A DNA stretch of 64,000 nt from NCBI GenBank assembly GCA_963920765.1, contig OY987247.1, forward strand, positions 1,054,001-1,118,000, written 5' to 3'. Shown one piece after another: positions 1-10,294 of this stretch (positions within the stretch are counted from its first letter, which is position 1; the number at the start of each line of letters is the position of its first letter). A model generated the notes under the pieces. That model was not told the DNA's origin. It searched no databases and saw only the letters and a list, made by a program, of their open reading frames with translations. The position numbers and the translations under genes were made by a program. Source of the stretch: Ulota crispa. Lineage: Eukaryota; Streptophyta; Bryopsida; Orthotrichales; Orthotrichaceae.

Positions 1-1120
1 CAACATAACTTGCAATAAATTTTGAACCGTGTGAGCAAAAGTTATGAGAATTGTTGAGCCTAAAACTATTTGTTGAAAAAATCATGTGTGAAATTTTTCA
101 AAGAAAAAAAAATCAAAAATCCATTTGTAGTGGGCTACCCAAAATTGCTATATTGCCAAAAAAACATTGTTTGGGCTTTTAAGGGTTAACATTTCTTTTC
201 AACACTAATTTTATCATTAGAACGACATATAAAAAATATACGGATAAAAAATGCACACAATAGAAAAAAATTTGATTCCGGATTGCAGTTAGGTTTGAGA
301 TGTGCAAATCATGTTAAATTATTGAACAATTACTTCAAAAGTAAGAGGTTTAATGGAATTTCTTCTATCAGAACAAGAACCCTAATAAAGATATTAATCA
401 AAGTTGATCATGTGCAAATTCCCCAAAATCGTTCAGGCTTTCTTACTTCTTCCAATTTCAACCACTGAAGTTTTTTCCACTAGTTGAATGTCTTCTTCTT
501 ACCAACATTCGGATACAACTTCATGATAACCAAATTGTTGCTTCCTTCAATTGACTCCTACTGGACCAAGGAGCCCACTTTGGGCTTTTGGAATATTTGG
601 GCAAGCATATCTCAAGTAGATACAAAAGATAAGATTGTTAAAAGAAGGGTGTATGTGCTCATATTGAAAAACTTGATACCTCCCAAAAAAACGTGGAATT
701 GAGTAATTTTTGAGTGAGATATGGTCCAAACATGATTTGAATGTTAGTACGGGCATCCTCAAAAAAATTCAAAAACAAAGGGATTTAGGAAGGGTGTTGC
801 CCAAATGGTGTTCAAAGGCACATTACAATGGCTTGGTAAATGGGCCAAAATTTGCTATCAACTCTCATTATTAATTTTTCAATTTCATTTTTGTAAAAGA
901 ATTTGGTGTTCTAAGCGTCCAATGGACCTTCCATCACTTGTGAATACTATTATGAAGCATGATGTCATTGAATTGAAGTAGTGTGTAGTCTTTTGTTTTG
1001 GTTCCACAAAACCATTCAAATGTATGAGTGCAATTCATTTTCAATTGAAATGTACTATTGTGTTGGATAAGCAATGGTTTTGACATTGAATGACTTACCA
1101 TCGAGTGTGTTGCTTGCATC
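1..1120. repeat. dispersed repeat, inverted relative to 31.2-32.2 kb
   Basis: This AT-rich segment matches the reverse complement of about 31.2-32.2 kb, and its first 200 bases also resemble 35.27-35.46 kb. A short plus-strand frame at 484-702 begins MNVFFLPTF; the matching minus-strand frame at 31591-31821 begins the same way and is clearly similar over about 65 residues. The segment also carries a TTAAGGGTTAAC-like terminus near 180-190, related to the TTAA-bounded elements further right. It is probably old transposon-derived sequence. I do not recognise the encoded peptide, and high DNA similarity alone could explain the shared frame. Confidence 0.6.
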
Positions 1121-2795
1121 ATGGTGAGTTACCAAAGCAAGATTCTCAAAATGGATCAAGAGTTTTTAATTCCATAATGACAGATGTTTCCTAGTTTGTC
1201 AAGTGATAATGGTAGGATTAATGATTTGTACAACAACCATGCTCTCTCTCTTATTGTGTGTATGTCATGAAAAAGATTGCTACATAGGACACTAAAATGC
1301 ATTTGTAAGTGTATTTTGCAACCTAGCAAGTTGTAAAAGAAACAAACCAATGTATATAAATGTATATTTTGCCAAAAATATATCTGAATCTTCTGCTTTG
1401 TTTATATGTGTGTTTGCGTAGTGCTATTCATTGTGTTCAAGATTTACATTGTTCAACAAATTGTTACAAATTTCTTAATAAGGCAAGCAACTCTTTATTG
1501 TAGCATTGCTAGTAGTAAAGAAGCCCATGCATTTATGACCATAAAAATAATGAAGACTTTTGAAAGAGTTTGTACTCTTGTAAAAAGAAGCAAAAAGATG
1601 ACCATAAATGTTAAATTACATTTTTTCTCCCTGCATTCTTGCATTACATTTGTGAACTTGTGCAATGTGAAGATATGCTTGGTTAAGCTAGCACAAAATA
1701 CATTGTTCTAACTCTCAAGCTTCTCCATGAAGTTTGAAAGGGTATATGATTTGCAAGACTACAACTCATTCTTATCTTAAGAAAACTGTGATTGACTTTC
1801 ATTCTTTCACCACCAATCAACCACTACTTGCCAACATGATCCATGGTCTATAGAACTATATATGCAATGCTATGGAAGCTTTTGAAGACTGTAAGTACCG
1901 AACATTTTGTTCAATGTATTTACTGATATTTAGCCAACATAAATACCAGGGTACATACACATACACTTACGACAATCGTTTGATCATTTCTTAGCGATTG
2001 GAGATTTAAGTACTCACGAGGAAACCAAGACTAGAATAGTTAGAACTGTACAAGCATTACTCCAACCTTATGGTTCTTAGCTTCTGTCCGCCTGAAAAGC
2101 TAGAATGTAATTGTTGGCTGGCTGCTAGTACAGGTCTAAATGGTATACATAATATAGTTAGAAAAGAAGAGAGAGAGCTCTCTCTTCGTTTCCTACCCTC
2201 TACCCTGCATATATGCCGTTACGCAACCTTGAAAGTCCAGCTTGTAGAAGCCATTGACAGATTGCTAATAAAAAAAGGAGTATGTTTATGATTGACCAGA
2301 ATATCTAATTGCATGCCTCTTTCACTCTTTATATGACTACTCCATTGTGCTAGCATTTTGCGATTGAGCTTTTCAATACATTCCTCACCAACTAGGGTCC
2401 CTCTTGAAATTTTGAACCCTACCTGAAACTTGATGCCCATGGTAGCAACGAACACGAAGAGCAACATATTTCAAACTATCTTTCCAAGATCCCTAGCCTG
2501 TTAAGCTTCCAAAAGATAAAAAAGTTGAGGTGCAGTTGAGAAGCTACTTGCCAGTACGACTCCTGATTTGGAGAACCAAATCTGGAAGTTTTTGAGGTCG
2601 GAAGCATACGTGATTCACAATGCAGCAGCAGCAGCTCATGCGAAAAGAAAAAGAATCTGCGATCATATGCACTAGATATGGAACTGATTAAAATTCTCAA
2701 AACGTGGAGAATGTTTTGTGATCGACTAGCGAGCTACAAACCCAATGAAATCATTTTCGTGTTGCAGAAACTGAAAAAAAAAAACCACAAACTAA
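1121..2795. other. gene-free stretch
   Basis: I see no supportable gene here. The open frames are short, overlap on both strands and show no recognisable domain or splice-joined continuation. Composition is AT-rich up to about 2.0 kb and more mixed after that. Confidence 0.5.
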
Positions 2796-3103
2796 GGTAG
2801 GAGGCTCTAAAATGGAGCACCTCCTCAAATGTACTCTACTTGTACATGTTCTTTTTCATAACCCTTCAACAATGTACATAAAATGTACATTTCAGGAGGT
2901 GCTCCATTTTAGAGCCCTATGGCCTTTCCACTTCAAAATTTCATAACTAATTCCACAAAGTTCCAAAAAACACGAAACAACTTGGGTTAGATGCAAATTC
3001 TTCTTGTCTTTCAAGGAAAGATTTACTGAAAAACTTTCAAAAAGTTTCACCTCCCCAAAATTCAGTTTCAGCCCTTAGATGCTCCATTCATGAGCCACCT
3101 ACC
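2796..3103. mobile_element. MITE, family B (GGTAGGAGGCTC termini), copy 1
   Basis: A roughly 308-bp element with inverted ends GGTAGGAGGCTC at the left and GAGCCACCTACC at the right. It is the reverse-oriented relative of 56922-57245, sharing the internal runs around AAATGTACTCTACTTGTACA and the CTTCTTGTCTTTC tract. The left flank is TAA. The right end lies two bases from the TAA stop codon of the minus-strand kinase gene. A 3-bp TWA-like target would fit PIF/Harbinger-type MITEs, but the flanking repeats are too degenerate to be sure. Confidence 0.7.
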
Positions 3104-3105
3104 AA

Positions 3106-4137
3106 TTAGGAGCTCTCCTGATTTTCCGTCCATTTCTTAAGAATCCTTTTCACATGGCTCTCCACCCAGCCAGCATTGCCCCACCGTCCCCATCCAGCCA
3201 TGAACCGCATCCAGTCCACAAGCGCAACCTCAAACTGCTCTTGCAACACATCCAAACTGAAGAGCTTCACATCAGCAGCATTGAGCGCTTGCATCAACTC
3301 ATGATAATAGAATTTCAACAACTCCTCATCAGCTCCTTTCTTACGCAGAATGGCGCCATCGACACTGGTCCCAAGGAAGTAAACGAGATCCTGCGCTCCA
3401 AGTCCACCTCCAACGTACTGAAAATCATAAAGAGCACATGTCATGGAATCAGGGGAGAAGAGAATGTTGGCCGCTTTGCAGTCGCCGTGGATTAAGGTTC
3501 TCCCTCGGGTGTCGGTTTTGAGCTTCGCAGCTGCAGCTTGGAATTGAGAGAGGAAAGGTTTCCAGTCACGACCAATGCAAGCGTACTCGTCCTGACGCGT
3601 GTCGAGGTACCAGTACCCGCCCTGCGCCCACGCTCCCTGCGCTTCCGAGGGAGTGGCGACGTCGAGCGGGGCAGGGAGAACCGCAATGGCGGGGTCGACG
3701 TCCCAGAATGCAGCGTGGAAGTTGGCCAGCCACGTCAGCACGGCACGTGTGCGTTGCAAGCCGAGCCCGCTCCCCGGGGACACGGGAAACAATACTTCTA
3801 GATCCTCCAGAAGCAGGCTGTCGTCTCTGGTGACTTGGTAGTGCTTGGCCACCCTCGCCGGGGTTGGTAATGCGGACGCGAGCTTGGAGTAGAAGTAACG
3901 CTCGACGCGGTACGATACGAGCTTTCGGAGGTGCGACTCGTCTGCTGACTTCACCGCTGGAGGAGTGACTGTTTTGAGGATCAGCGATGACGTGGCGGAG
4001 TTTCGCTCCAGACGGACGCTCAAGCGGTAAATGTGGCCGTAAGATGACCAGAGGGTCGTGAGGTGCGAGCTTGACAGCAGCTGCATGGGCGCCGGCAGCA
4101 CACCTGCAATACTGCTGCTGTTGGATGGCGTGCCCAT
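3106..4137 (-). CDS. CHK/EcKinase-like small-molecule kinase
   Basis: An intron-less 343-aa frame of the EcKinase/CHK-like clan (aminoglycoside-phosphotransferase fold), soluble and probably ATP-dependent. Visible landmarks are a candidate beta-3 lysine K55 in LILKTV, a candidate alpha-C glutamate E79 in YRVERYF, the hinge-like LLLEDL at 108-113, Brenner's motif HGDCKAAN at 217-224 (catalytic D219, N224), and a DFQ metal-binding motif at 238-240 replacing DFG, followed by GAQD to D250. Length is typical for the family. Insect members phosphorylate ecdysteroids; the plant substrate is unknown and should not be inferred from the name. I chose the ATG at 4137 because the fold begins soon after it and duplicated telo-box motifs lie about 130 bp upstream. 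The stop codon abuts a MITE. Confidence 0.85.
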   Translation of the reverse strand: MGTPSNSSSIAGVLPAPMQLLSSSHLTTLWSSYGHIYRLSVRLERNSATSSLILKTVTPPAVKSADESHLRKLVSYRVERYFYSKLASALPTPARVAKHYQVTRDDSLLLEDLEVLFPVSPGSGLGLQRTRAVLTWLANFHAAFWDVDPAIAVLPAPLDVATPSEAQGAWAQGGYWYLDTRQDEYACIGRDWKPFLSQFQAAAAKLKTDTRGRTLIHGDCKAANILFSPDSMTCALYDFQYVGGGLGAQDLVYFLGTSVDGAILRKKGADEELLKFYYHELMQALNAADVKLFSLDVLQEQFEVALVDWMRFMAGWGRWGNAGWVESHVKRILKKWTENQESS

Positions 4138-4212
4138 GGCGTTGCTGCTCTCTCCGAAACAAGATAATCCAAAGCTCTCTGCTCACCGTGTCTTCTGATG
4201 ACCACAACCTGC

Positions 4213-4361
4213 TACATACACAGAGAAAGCCCTCAATACAGTCCGAAGTTCATCCTTAAACCCTAAACCCTAAACCCTAATACCCTGAAGAGCTACACAC
4301 AGAGAGAAAGAGCTCAATGTCCGAAGTTCATCCTAAACCCTAAACCCTAAAACCCTAAAGA
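4213..4361. promoter_or_regulatory. duplicated telo-box block upstream of the kinase gene
   Basis: Two imperfect tandem copies of about 65-75 bp. Each contains an ACACAGAGA-type start, a CCGAAGTTCATCC tract and two or three CCCTAAA units (4258-4280 and 4332-4358). AAACCCTAA is the plant telo-box, which is common near transcription starts of housekeeping genes. The run is far too short to be an interstitial telomere. It lies just upstream of the minus-strand kinase ORF and probably in its promoter or 5' leader. Confidence 0.55.
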
Positions 4362-4364
4362 TGT

Positions 4365-5912
4365 CACCACTTCAAGCAAGCGAAGGACCTCAGTACTTAT
4401 TCCATGACGATCGTCACGTGGAAGTTGTACGCAAACCAGAGCTGCAGTTGCACTGAGCTTTTTTTGGGGCTTCTGAATTTGCTCCTGCAACTACGACTTG
4501 TGGAGCATGGGAATTTTCGCGAGTTACATAACTGAGGCTACAGATATGGGCTTACAGCCTGACAAATTTCTGGGTATAAGGGAATGGGTTTTTACGTCTT
4601 GGCAAATTTGTGTCTCGGCTCTCTTGATCACCATCCGCAGTCAGAGTCTTCCAACTCGAGCCTCTGATAATATGAAAACGAGAATCATGTCACTGTGTCA
4701 ATAACGTTAGCCTAGACTTGAGACAGAAACTGAATTTAGATGAGCATTCTGTGCCAATTTCTAGAACATGCTGAAAAAGGTAATAGTTCATGAAATTATA
4801 AAATGCGTACCTCGAATAAAGACGTAGCTGGAGCAGCTTTTCTTACACATAGACTCGATCTTCTGCGCTTACTTGTGCACACCTAGGCTTTCCATTCCCT
4901 GTGTGTATGCTACGAGCTCTTATACATTGGATTCCTGCTTTACTTATGATGCCTACAAAACATACGTTTGGAGGTGTTAGCTTTCGTACAGCGATGAACA
5001 ATAAACTGGAATAGTGTTTAGTAGCAGAAACAGTAACTAGTAGCTCATTCATTAGGGTTCTCGATAGTTCATTCATACTTATTGACAATACAAGTACTGT
5101 TCACTCTCATTTATGATGTGCAGTTAGTCTGTAGGCACATGGTTTTCTTTTAAGTAATAGCTATGTTTTGATCTTGAGATTGTCCAAGCAATTAGATACT
5201 GTTTGTGTCACAGTTAAGCATATTGGTTTACTAGTATAGCTAAGAAAACAGAATCAGCCTCCCAAACAAGGCAATTTCAGAAGTGTGTTTCAAAGTTCTA
5301 AAGAGAATTAGAACTTTGAGGAAATTACAGTTGCATTGTGCTCAATCTGGGAACCAATTATGGAAATTGTGGAGAAGAGTCTGACTCCCCTGTAGGTCGA
5401 TTTCAAGGCATACTGCTGCATGCGCACCCCAAGACTTCAATTTAAAACGGTCACGATGAGACCTACAGTTCTTGAAAAACAGACCTAATCCCCCAGGGAA
5501 GAAACCTAAAATCTTAGTTTGCACACAGAGACGAGTTACAAACCTCAGTTTGCCAAATCACTCGACGCTAACTTGCACTGAGAAACAGGTGAATTTATCA
5601 GGTGCACTATGAGAATAATTTGCAGTAATTCAGGTCAACTCAATATAGTGTGGGCTACAATATTTAAATAATATCTCAAAACATTTGACCCAAATGGGCA
5701 ACATTGTGAGGAGATTCTGGGTGTGAAATATGCTACATTATGGAATTTGTGCCACCAAGTTGCTACCGAAAAGGCTGCAAAAGGTATAACCAAAACCCTA
5801 CATGAAAAACAAGGGCGGGATGCATGCTAAACCTTCCCACTAATGAGACATAATTCACCCAAATTGGTGTAAAGGTGTTTGGCATTATTCAAACCTTGCA
5901 CTAATTTAAATA
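4365..5912. other. gene-free stretch
   Basis: Mixed-composition sequence upstream of the kinase gene. I found no frame with a recognisable protein and no clear repeat. Confidence 0.5.
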
Positions 5913-6234
5913 GGGGAAAATTTCATGGATACCCTTGAAGTTTGCAATATTTACATACATATCCCTGCTTTTTCATAAATTACACAAATATCCTAGGACC
6001 ATAATTTTTAGGCATTTAGTTGTTGCGCTTGTACTTCCTTCATGACCAACGTTGAAGAAGGGAATGTAATGAAACAAAAAAGACGCAACTTGCACACAAA
6101 GGAAGAAGGGAAGTGGCATGCATAACAAAACAAACGCCTGAATTCTTTTGGTCCAAGGGTATTTGTGTAATTTCTGAAAAACAGGGGTATCTATGTAAAT
6201 ATTGCAAACTTCAGGGGAATCCATGAAATTTTCC
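5913..6234. mobile_element. fold-back MITE family A, copy 1
   Basis: Inverted arms of about 100 bp begin GGGGAAAATTTCATGGATAC and end with its complement. Internal tracts include TTTGCAATATTTACAT and GGTCCAAGGGTATTTGTG. Four further copies occur at 19521, 29184, 45695 and 56654. AAATA occurs at both outer flanks, which may be a remnant of a target duplication. Confidence 0.85.
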
Positions 6235-6912
6235 TCTCAAATAACTTAATCAAAGTGGCTGCGATGAAAGAAAAACACTATTCGCTGATCAACGTCTAAA
6301 TCTCAAATTCCACAACCTCGCAGACGTATACAACAGAAATTCGTACTAGCGAACTAGAAAAACCGTCTTGTATCCAGAAGCTTCGACCCTCATTACTTGC
6401 AGAGTGCAGTCCTACGCCCTAAATTGAATCCCAAGACATCACAAGGTTGTCGAAATACTGAAACACGACACAATGCAAAGACCTCGGAAATCACCGAAAT
6501 GTAAAATTTACATAGTTGCAAGAAAGGAACTCAAAATCAAAGCCAGCTGAGCAGACACACAAGCATTGATCAATCGTACCTTCGCAAATCCGATCAGTGA
6601 GAAACCGGCACCCCGCGCATCCCACTTCCATTCCAAGCACATTCCGGGTTGCGTTTCGCATCAAAATGAGGAGCAAAATTCAATTACACTCATCGACATT
6701 CAAGCACCGGTTTTACAGAAGAAAAGTGCGCGTTATCGTTCGGGGCCACTAACTTACCAAAATTCGTATGAAGAGTGGCGCAGTTTATCAATCTCTCAGA
6801 TTCGGGAACATTCTGGGAGCTGGTGTCTCTTGCCTCCGGGTATAGTGATGGTCGGTTATCGATGCAGCCAATTGACCAGGTCACTGGCCATACTACCCAA
6901 AAATGCTTGTGA
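6235..6912. other. gene-free stretch
   Basis: No recognisable coding sequence. A minus-strand donor-like GCGAAG|GTACGA near 6570-6590 could belong to a non-coding leader exon, but nothing supports joining it to a gene. Confidence 0.4.
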
Positions 6913-7571
6913 TTAACCCCTAAATACCCAAATACCCAAGGCCTTTTTTGAGCTTTTAGGAATTTGCTCTAAACTAAATAAAAAGCTCATAGTTTGATAA
7001 GTTGTATTAACTATTTTTAATTGTAACCGTACAAATTTAAACTAGATAGGTTAGATATCACATAGGAAAAGAAAACACAGCAATATCACATATGGATTGA
7101 AAAATTATAATGATGAATTAAGAAGGTGTTAAAATTCCAAAAATGACTTCAAGTCTTTTAATTCTCTTTTCACATGTCAAATTAAGATGTTGGTCACCAA
7201 AAGATACTAGGTTAAAGGACATAACATACATAACTCTAATCCATTTACAAATTTTCAAAATTTCTTTTACAATTTTTTAAAATGGATTTCTAGTGTGAAA
7301 TTTTCTCCAAGATCTAGTGTATTTGAGGCTCATTTTCATGAGCTCTCAACACTAAAAAAGTCAAGATTGCAATGGATACCCTTGCATAGAATCTTGAATA
7401 GAAAATTCACAATCAATAATTTTCAAAATTGGGTTTTTGATGCTAAAACTAGACTTCAAAAAGAATGATTCTAAAATAATAAATACAAAAAATAGTAGCT
7501 TAGTTAGGTTTTATTGAACTTCAAAATATTTTTGGCACCAAAATGTGGTGCCTTGGGCATTTAGGGGTTAA
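6913..7571. mobile_element. TTAA-bounded CCCCTAAA element
   Basis: Left end TTAACCCCTAAAT followed by CCCAAGGC; right end GCCTTGGGCATTTAGGGGTTAA. The termini are inverted repeats and TTAA is present at both outer edges, as expected for a TTAA target-site duplication. Length 659 bp. No transposase frame inside. Confidence 0.7.
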
Positions 7572-7668
7572 GCTTAACTCACAAAGCAAGGTTGAAATCT
7601 AAAACTATCAAGTAACAAACTGCTAAAATTTTCAGTTTTTTTGGACATAGTGTATTATAGTATAAGAA

Positions 7669-8018
7669 GGGAATTGATATATGCACACTTGGGGGAGTAG
7701 ACTTTAGATGATTTTAGATATTTACCATCAACAAGTGTCCTTGTTTAAAACCACAAAGGAGGTTACAATTGAATAACATCTAGTGGAAAAATTTAGTTCT
7801 TTTTATAAACAAGGGTGAAAGTAGTAATTTGCTCCCAAGCTAAGCTCTTCCATTAGGCGTTGTTCAATTGTAATCTCCTTTGTGGTTCTAAACTAAATCA
7901 AGATCTCTAAATCCAAATCTGAATTCAAATTTTTCAAATTTAACATGTTGATGATAAATATCTAAAATTTACCCCTATGTGCATATATCAAACCCCGGGT
8001 GTGAATATATCATTTCCC
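7669..8018. mobile_element. fold-back MITE family E
   Basis: An imperfect palindrome of about 350 bp. The left arm starts GGGAATTGATATATGCACAC and contains ACCACAAAGGAGGTTACAAT. The right arm carries the complements, ending in a TGAATATATCATTTCCC tract. No coding capacity. The outermost bases resemble the family C element at 30.25 kb. Confidence 0.75.
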
Positions 8019-10294
8019 TGTAAGAATGCAAAATATTTGGTGAATGTCCATGGATAACCAGTTGAAAACAGGAAAAGATGCTTTCAGCTAGTGAAGCTCA
8101 AATATCTTCCTAATTGTTGATCATAAATATTGTAGGCCTTCAACATTGCAATTTTGACCCGTGGTAGTCCACAAACTAAGAGTTTAGGTTCAAATTTTAT
8201 ATTTAGACATTAAGTTAAAGATGAGATCACCAAATAGTTGTTCATCATGTGCATAGTGGTGAAGATACCGTTTTGCGCAAAAAAAATTAGTAAAGTACTT
8301 TGCTGGTACTTTGAAAGTGTCTTGAAAATGTTCAAAAAAATAGTCCTAGCATGGACTAGAGGTTATTTAAATTATGTATCATGTCACAACTATTCAAGTC
8401 CCAAATGTAGGCCTGTTCTCAACTTTGTTAAACTGTAAAAGGCAAAATCTAAAATGAAATAATATGATTGTTTCATAAGTTTTTTTGTTGGGAGTTCGTT
8501 CTCAAGTTGGCTTAGAGCAAAGTCCAATTTCTCTAAGCACCAAATTTTCCAAAAATGCTACTTATATATGTAATATCTAAATGGAATAGGATATATGATT
8601 TAGGACATATGAATTTAGATTCTAATGATCAACTTCCATGGTGCATTAATGACAATGCAATTTTGGAACCATGTATAGAAGTATGTTCAAAATCAAAACA
8701 ATTTGAATATTAATCTCTGAACTTTAAGTTGGTCACCACAACCAACCCCTCTATAGTGTTTTACAATATTTTACAATGGTGTGGCAAGTGCCCACCCATT
8801 ACAATATTATTTCACAAAGTTGGAGAAGTCAATAGTGCATGGTGCCCTCATGAAAATTGCAAGAAGGTAACATGGGACCTAACACCATGTCTCTAAATCT
8901 TATCACAATTTGGACTACTTAAAAAATACGATTGTATTTGATAAGATTGTTTTATTTGCCTTGACCATGTTTTTATGATCACTCCTAAAAGAAATTAAAC
9001 AAAAAAAACTTTTTCCATTTTACAAAGCAATTTTTAGATATGAAAGGGACACTTTTTTGTCCCTTTGGCATTTAGGGGTTAAAAATGGTGCATTGACAAG
9101 TTTCTTGCAGGAAGAGGAATTTTTGAGAGTTTAAATTTTTCAAAAGTCCGAAAATGCTTGTCACCATGGCCGATTTGTGGAAGTTGGCCTTAAGAAATCC
9201 CAATTTTCAAAGCTGTCAGGGTTTTGAGGGTTCAGTGGGGGACTTTTGCGACACGGTGTGAACCACTCCTCAATTTCCTCATTCCCTGCAAAAGCAGCTG
9301 GTCCTAAGTGCTAACAACCCTAACTCAAAAAAGCTCGTTTCATACAAAAAACACGTTTCACACGAGCAGTTATGCGTCTTCGGAATAAGTCACTCCCCCT
9401 TACAAACGTTCCGTAGGAAGCGCAAGTGGACTACCGTCGTCGTGTGTCAGAATCGCAGGAGCTCGTCGACGACCAATGTGACGGACTCCGCTTAACTTAT
9501 TGCAATTCTCGATTAATAAATGCCGACTTTGTCGAATCTTTCTATAACTTACTTCTGTTTGATGTCGAATGTGAGTAAGTTAAGTTTAATTCGGTGATCA
9601 TTTGCGCAAACGAGCTCGTGTAAGTTAGTATCTCGGCTAATGAACACGAGGTTTTCCAGCTAAAACAAGTTCTCCGCATTTCTTTGTATTTACGTTCCCC
9701 GATTTGGACACGTTCAGGAATCTAATGAAAAAAGTGAGAGAGAGGAAAAAAGAGAATCCTAAAATATACAGACAGTGAGCACTTTGTATAACAGGACTTT
9801 TGTTTACCTCCAATTTGTTATGAGGATATTTGATTGGACTTGCAAAGTCAAGCCACACGGTGCTCGTTATTGATTGCTACCTGTGATGCTTCAAGGCCAG
9901 TTTATGTTGAGTGAGAAGACGAAGAAGAAGGAGAAGAAGAAGAAGGAGAATTTTGTTCCTAAGATCAGTTTGTTTGATGGTCCTTGATTTTGATAGTTAA
10001 GCCACTCGGCCTTAGATTGGCCATAGATTGGCCTTAGATAGTGCGTACTTCGTTTGAGGAAGGAATGTGATGTAAGTTAAGACGTCTTTGTAGAGGGAGT
10101 GGTTTGAAAATGGTGTTTAAGAGGAGCGCAAGAGATGGAGGCTTACGGCGGCTTGTTGATCCCGCTCTTGTCATGGCGAGGTTGTGTTCAGCGGCTATGG
10201 CCGAAGCTGTAAATGGAAAGTGTGCCGTTTCTGTGGTGCTGAAATGATCCTGTAAATAGGTCCTTTCAAGAGATTCTCTTGAGATTGGCCTGCA
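8019..10294. other. AT-rich repeats and upstream region of the NLR gene
   Basis: A right-hand TTTAGGGGTTAA terminus occurs at about 9071-9082 without an obvious left partner. From about 9.4 kb composition becomes more even. A GAA-rich microsatellite at 9909-9950 precedes the NLR start and may lie in its 5' leader. No gene recognised. Confidence 0.45.

Noticed and set aside
3566..4207. 213-codon minus-strand frame rich in Arg
   Set aside because: It is an out-of-frame shadow of the GC-rich kinase gene and lacks its motifs.
4258..4358. Interstitial telomere or chromosome end
   Set aside because: Only a few CCCTAAA units, at a gene start; fits telo-boxes. CCCCTAAA motifs elsewhere are transposon termini.
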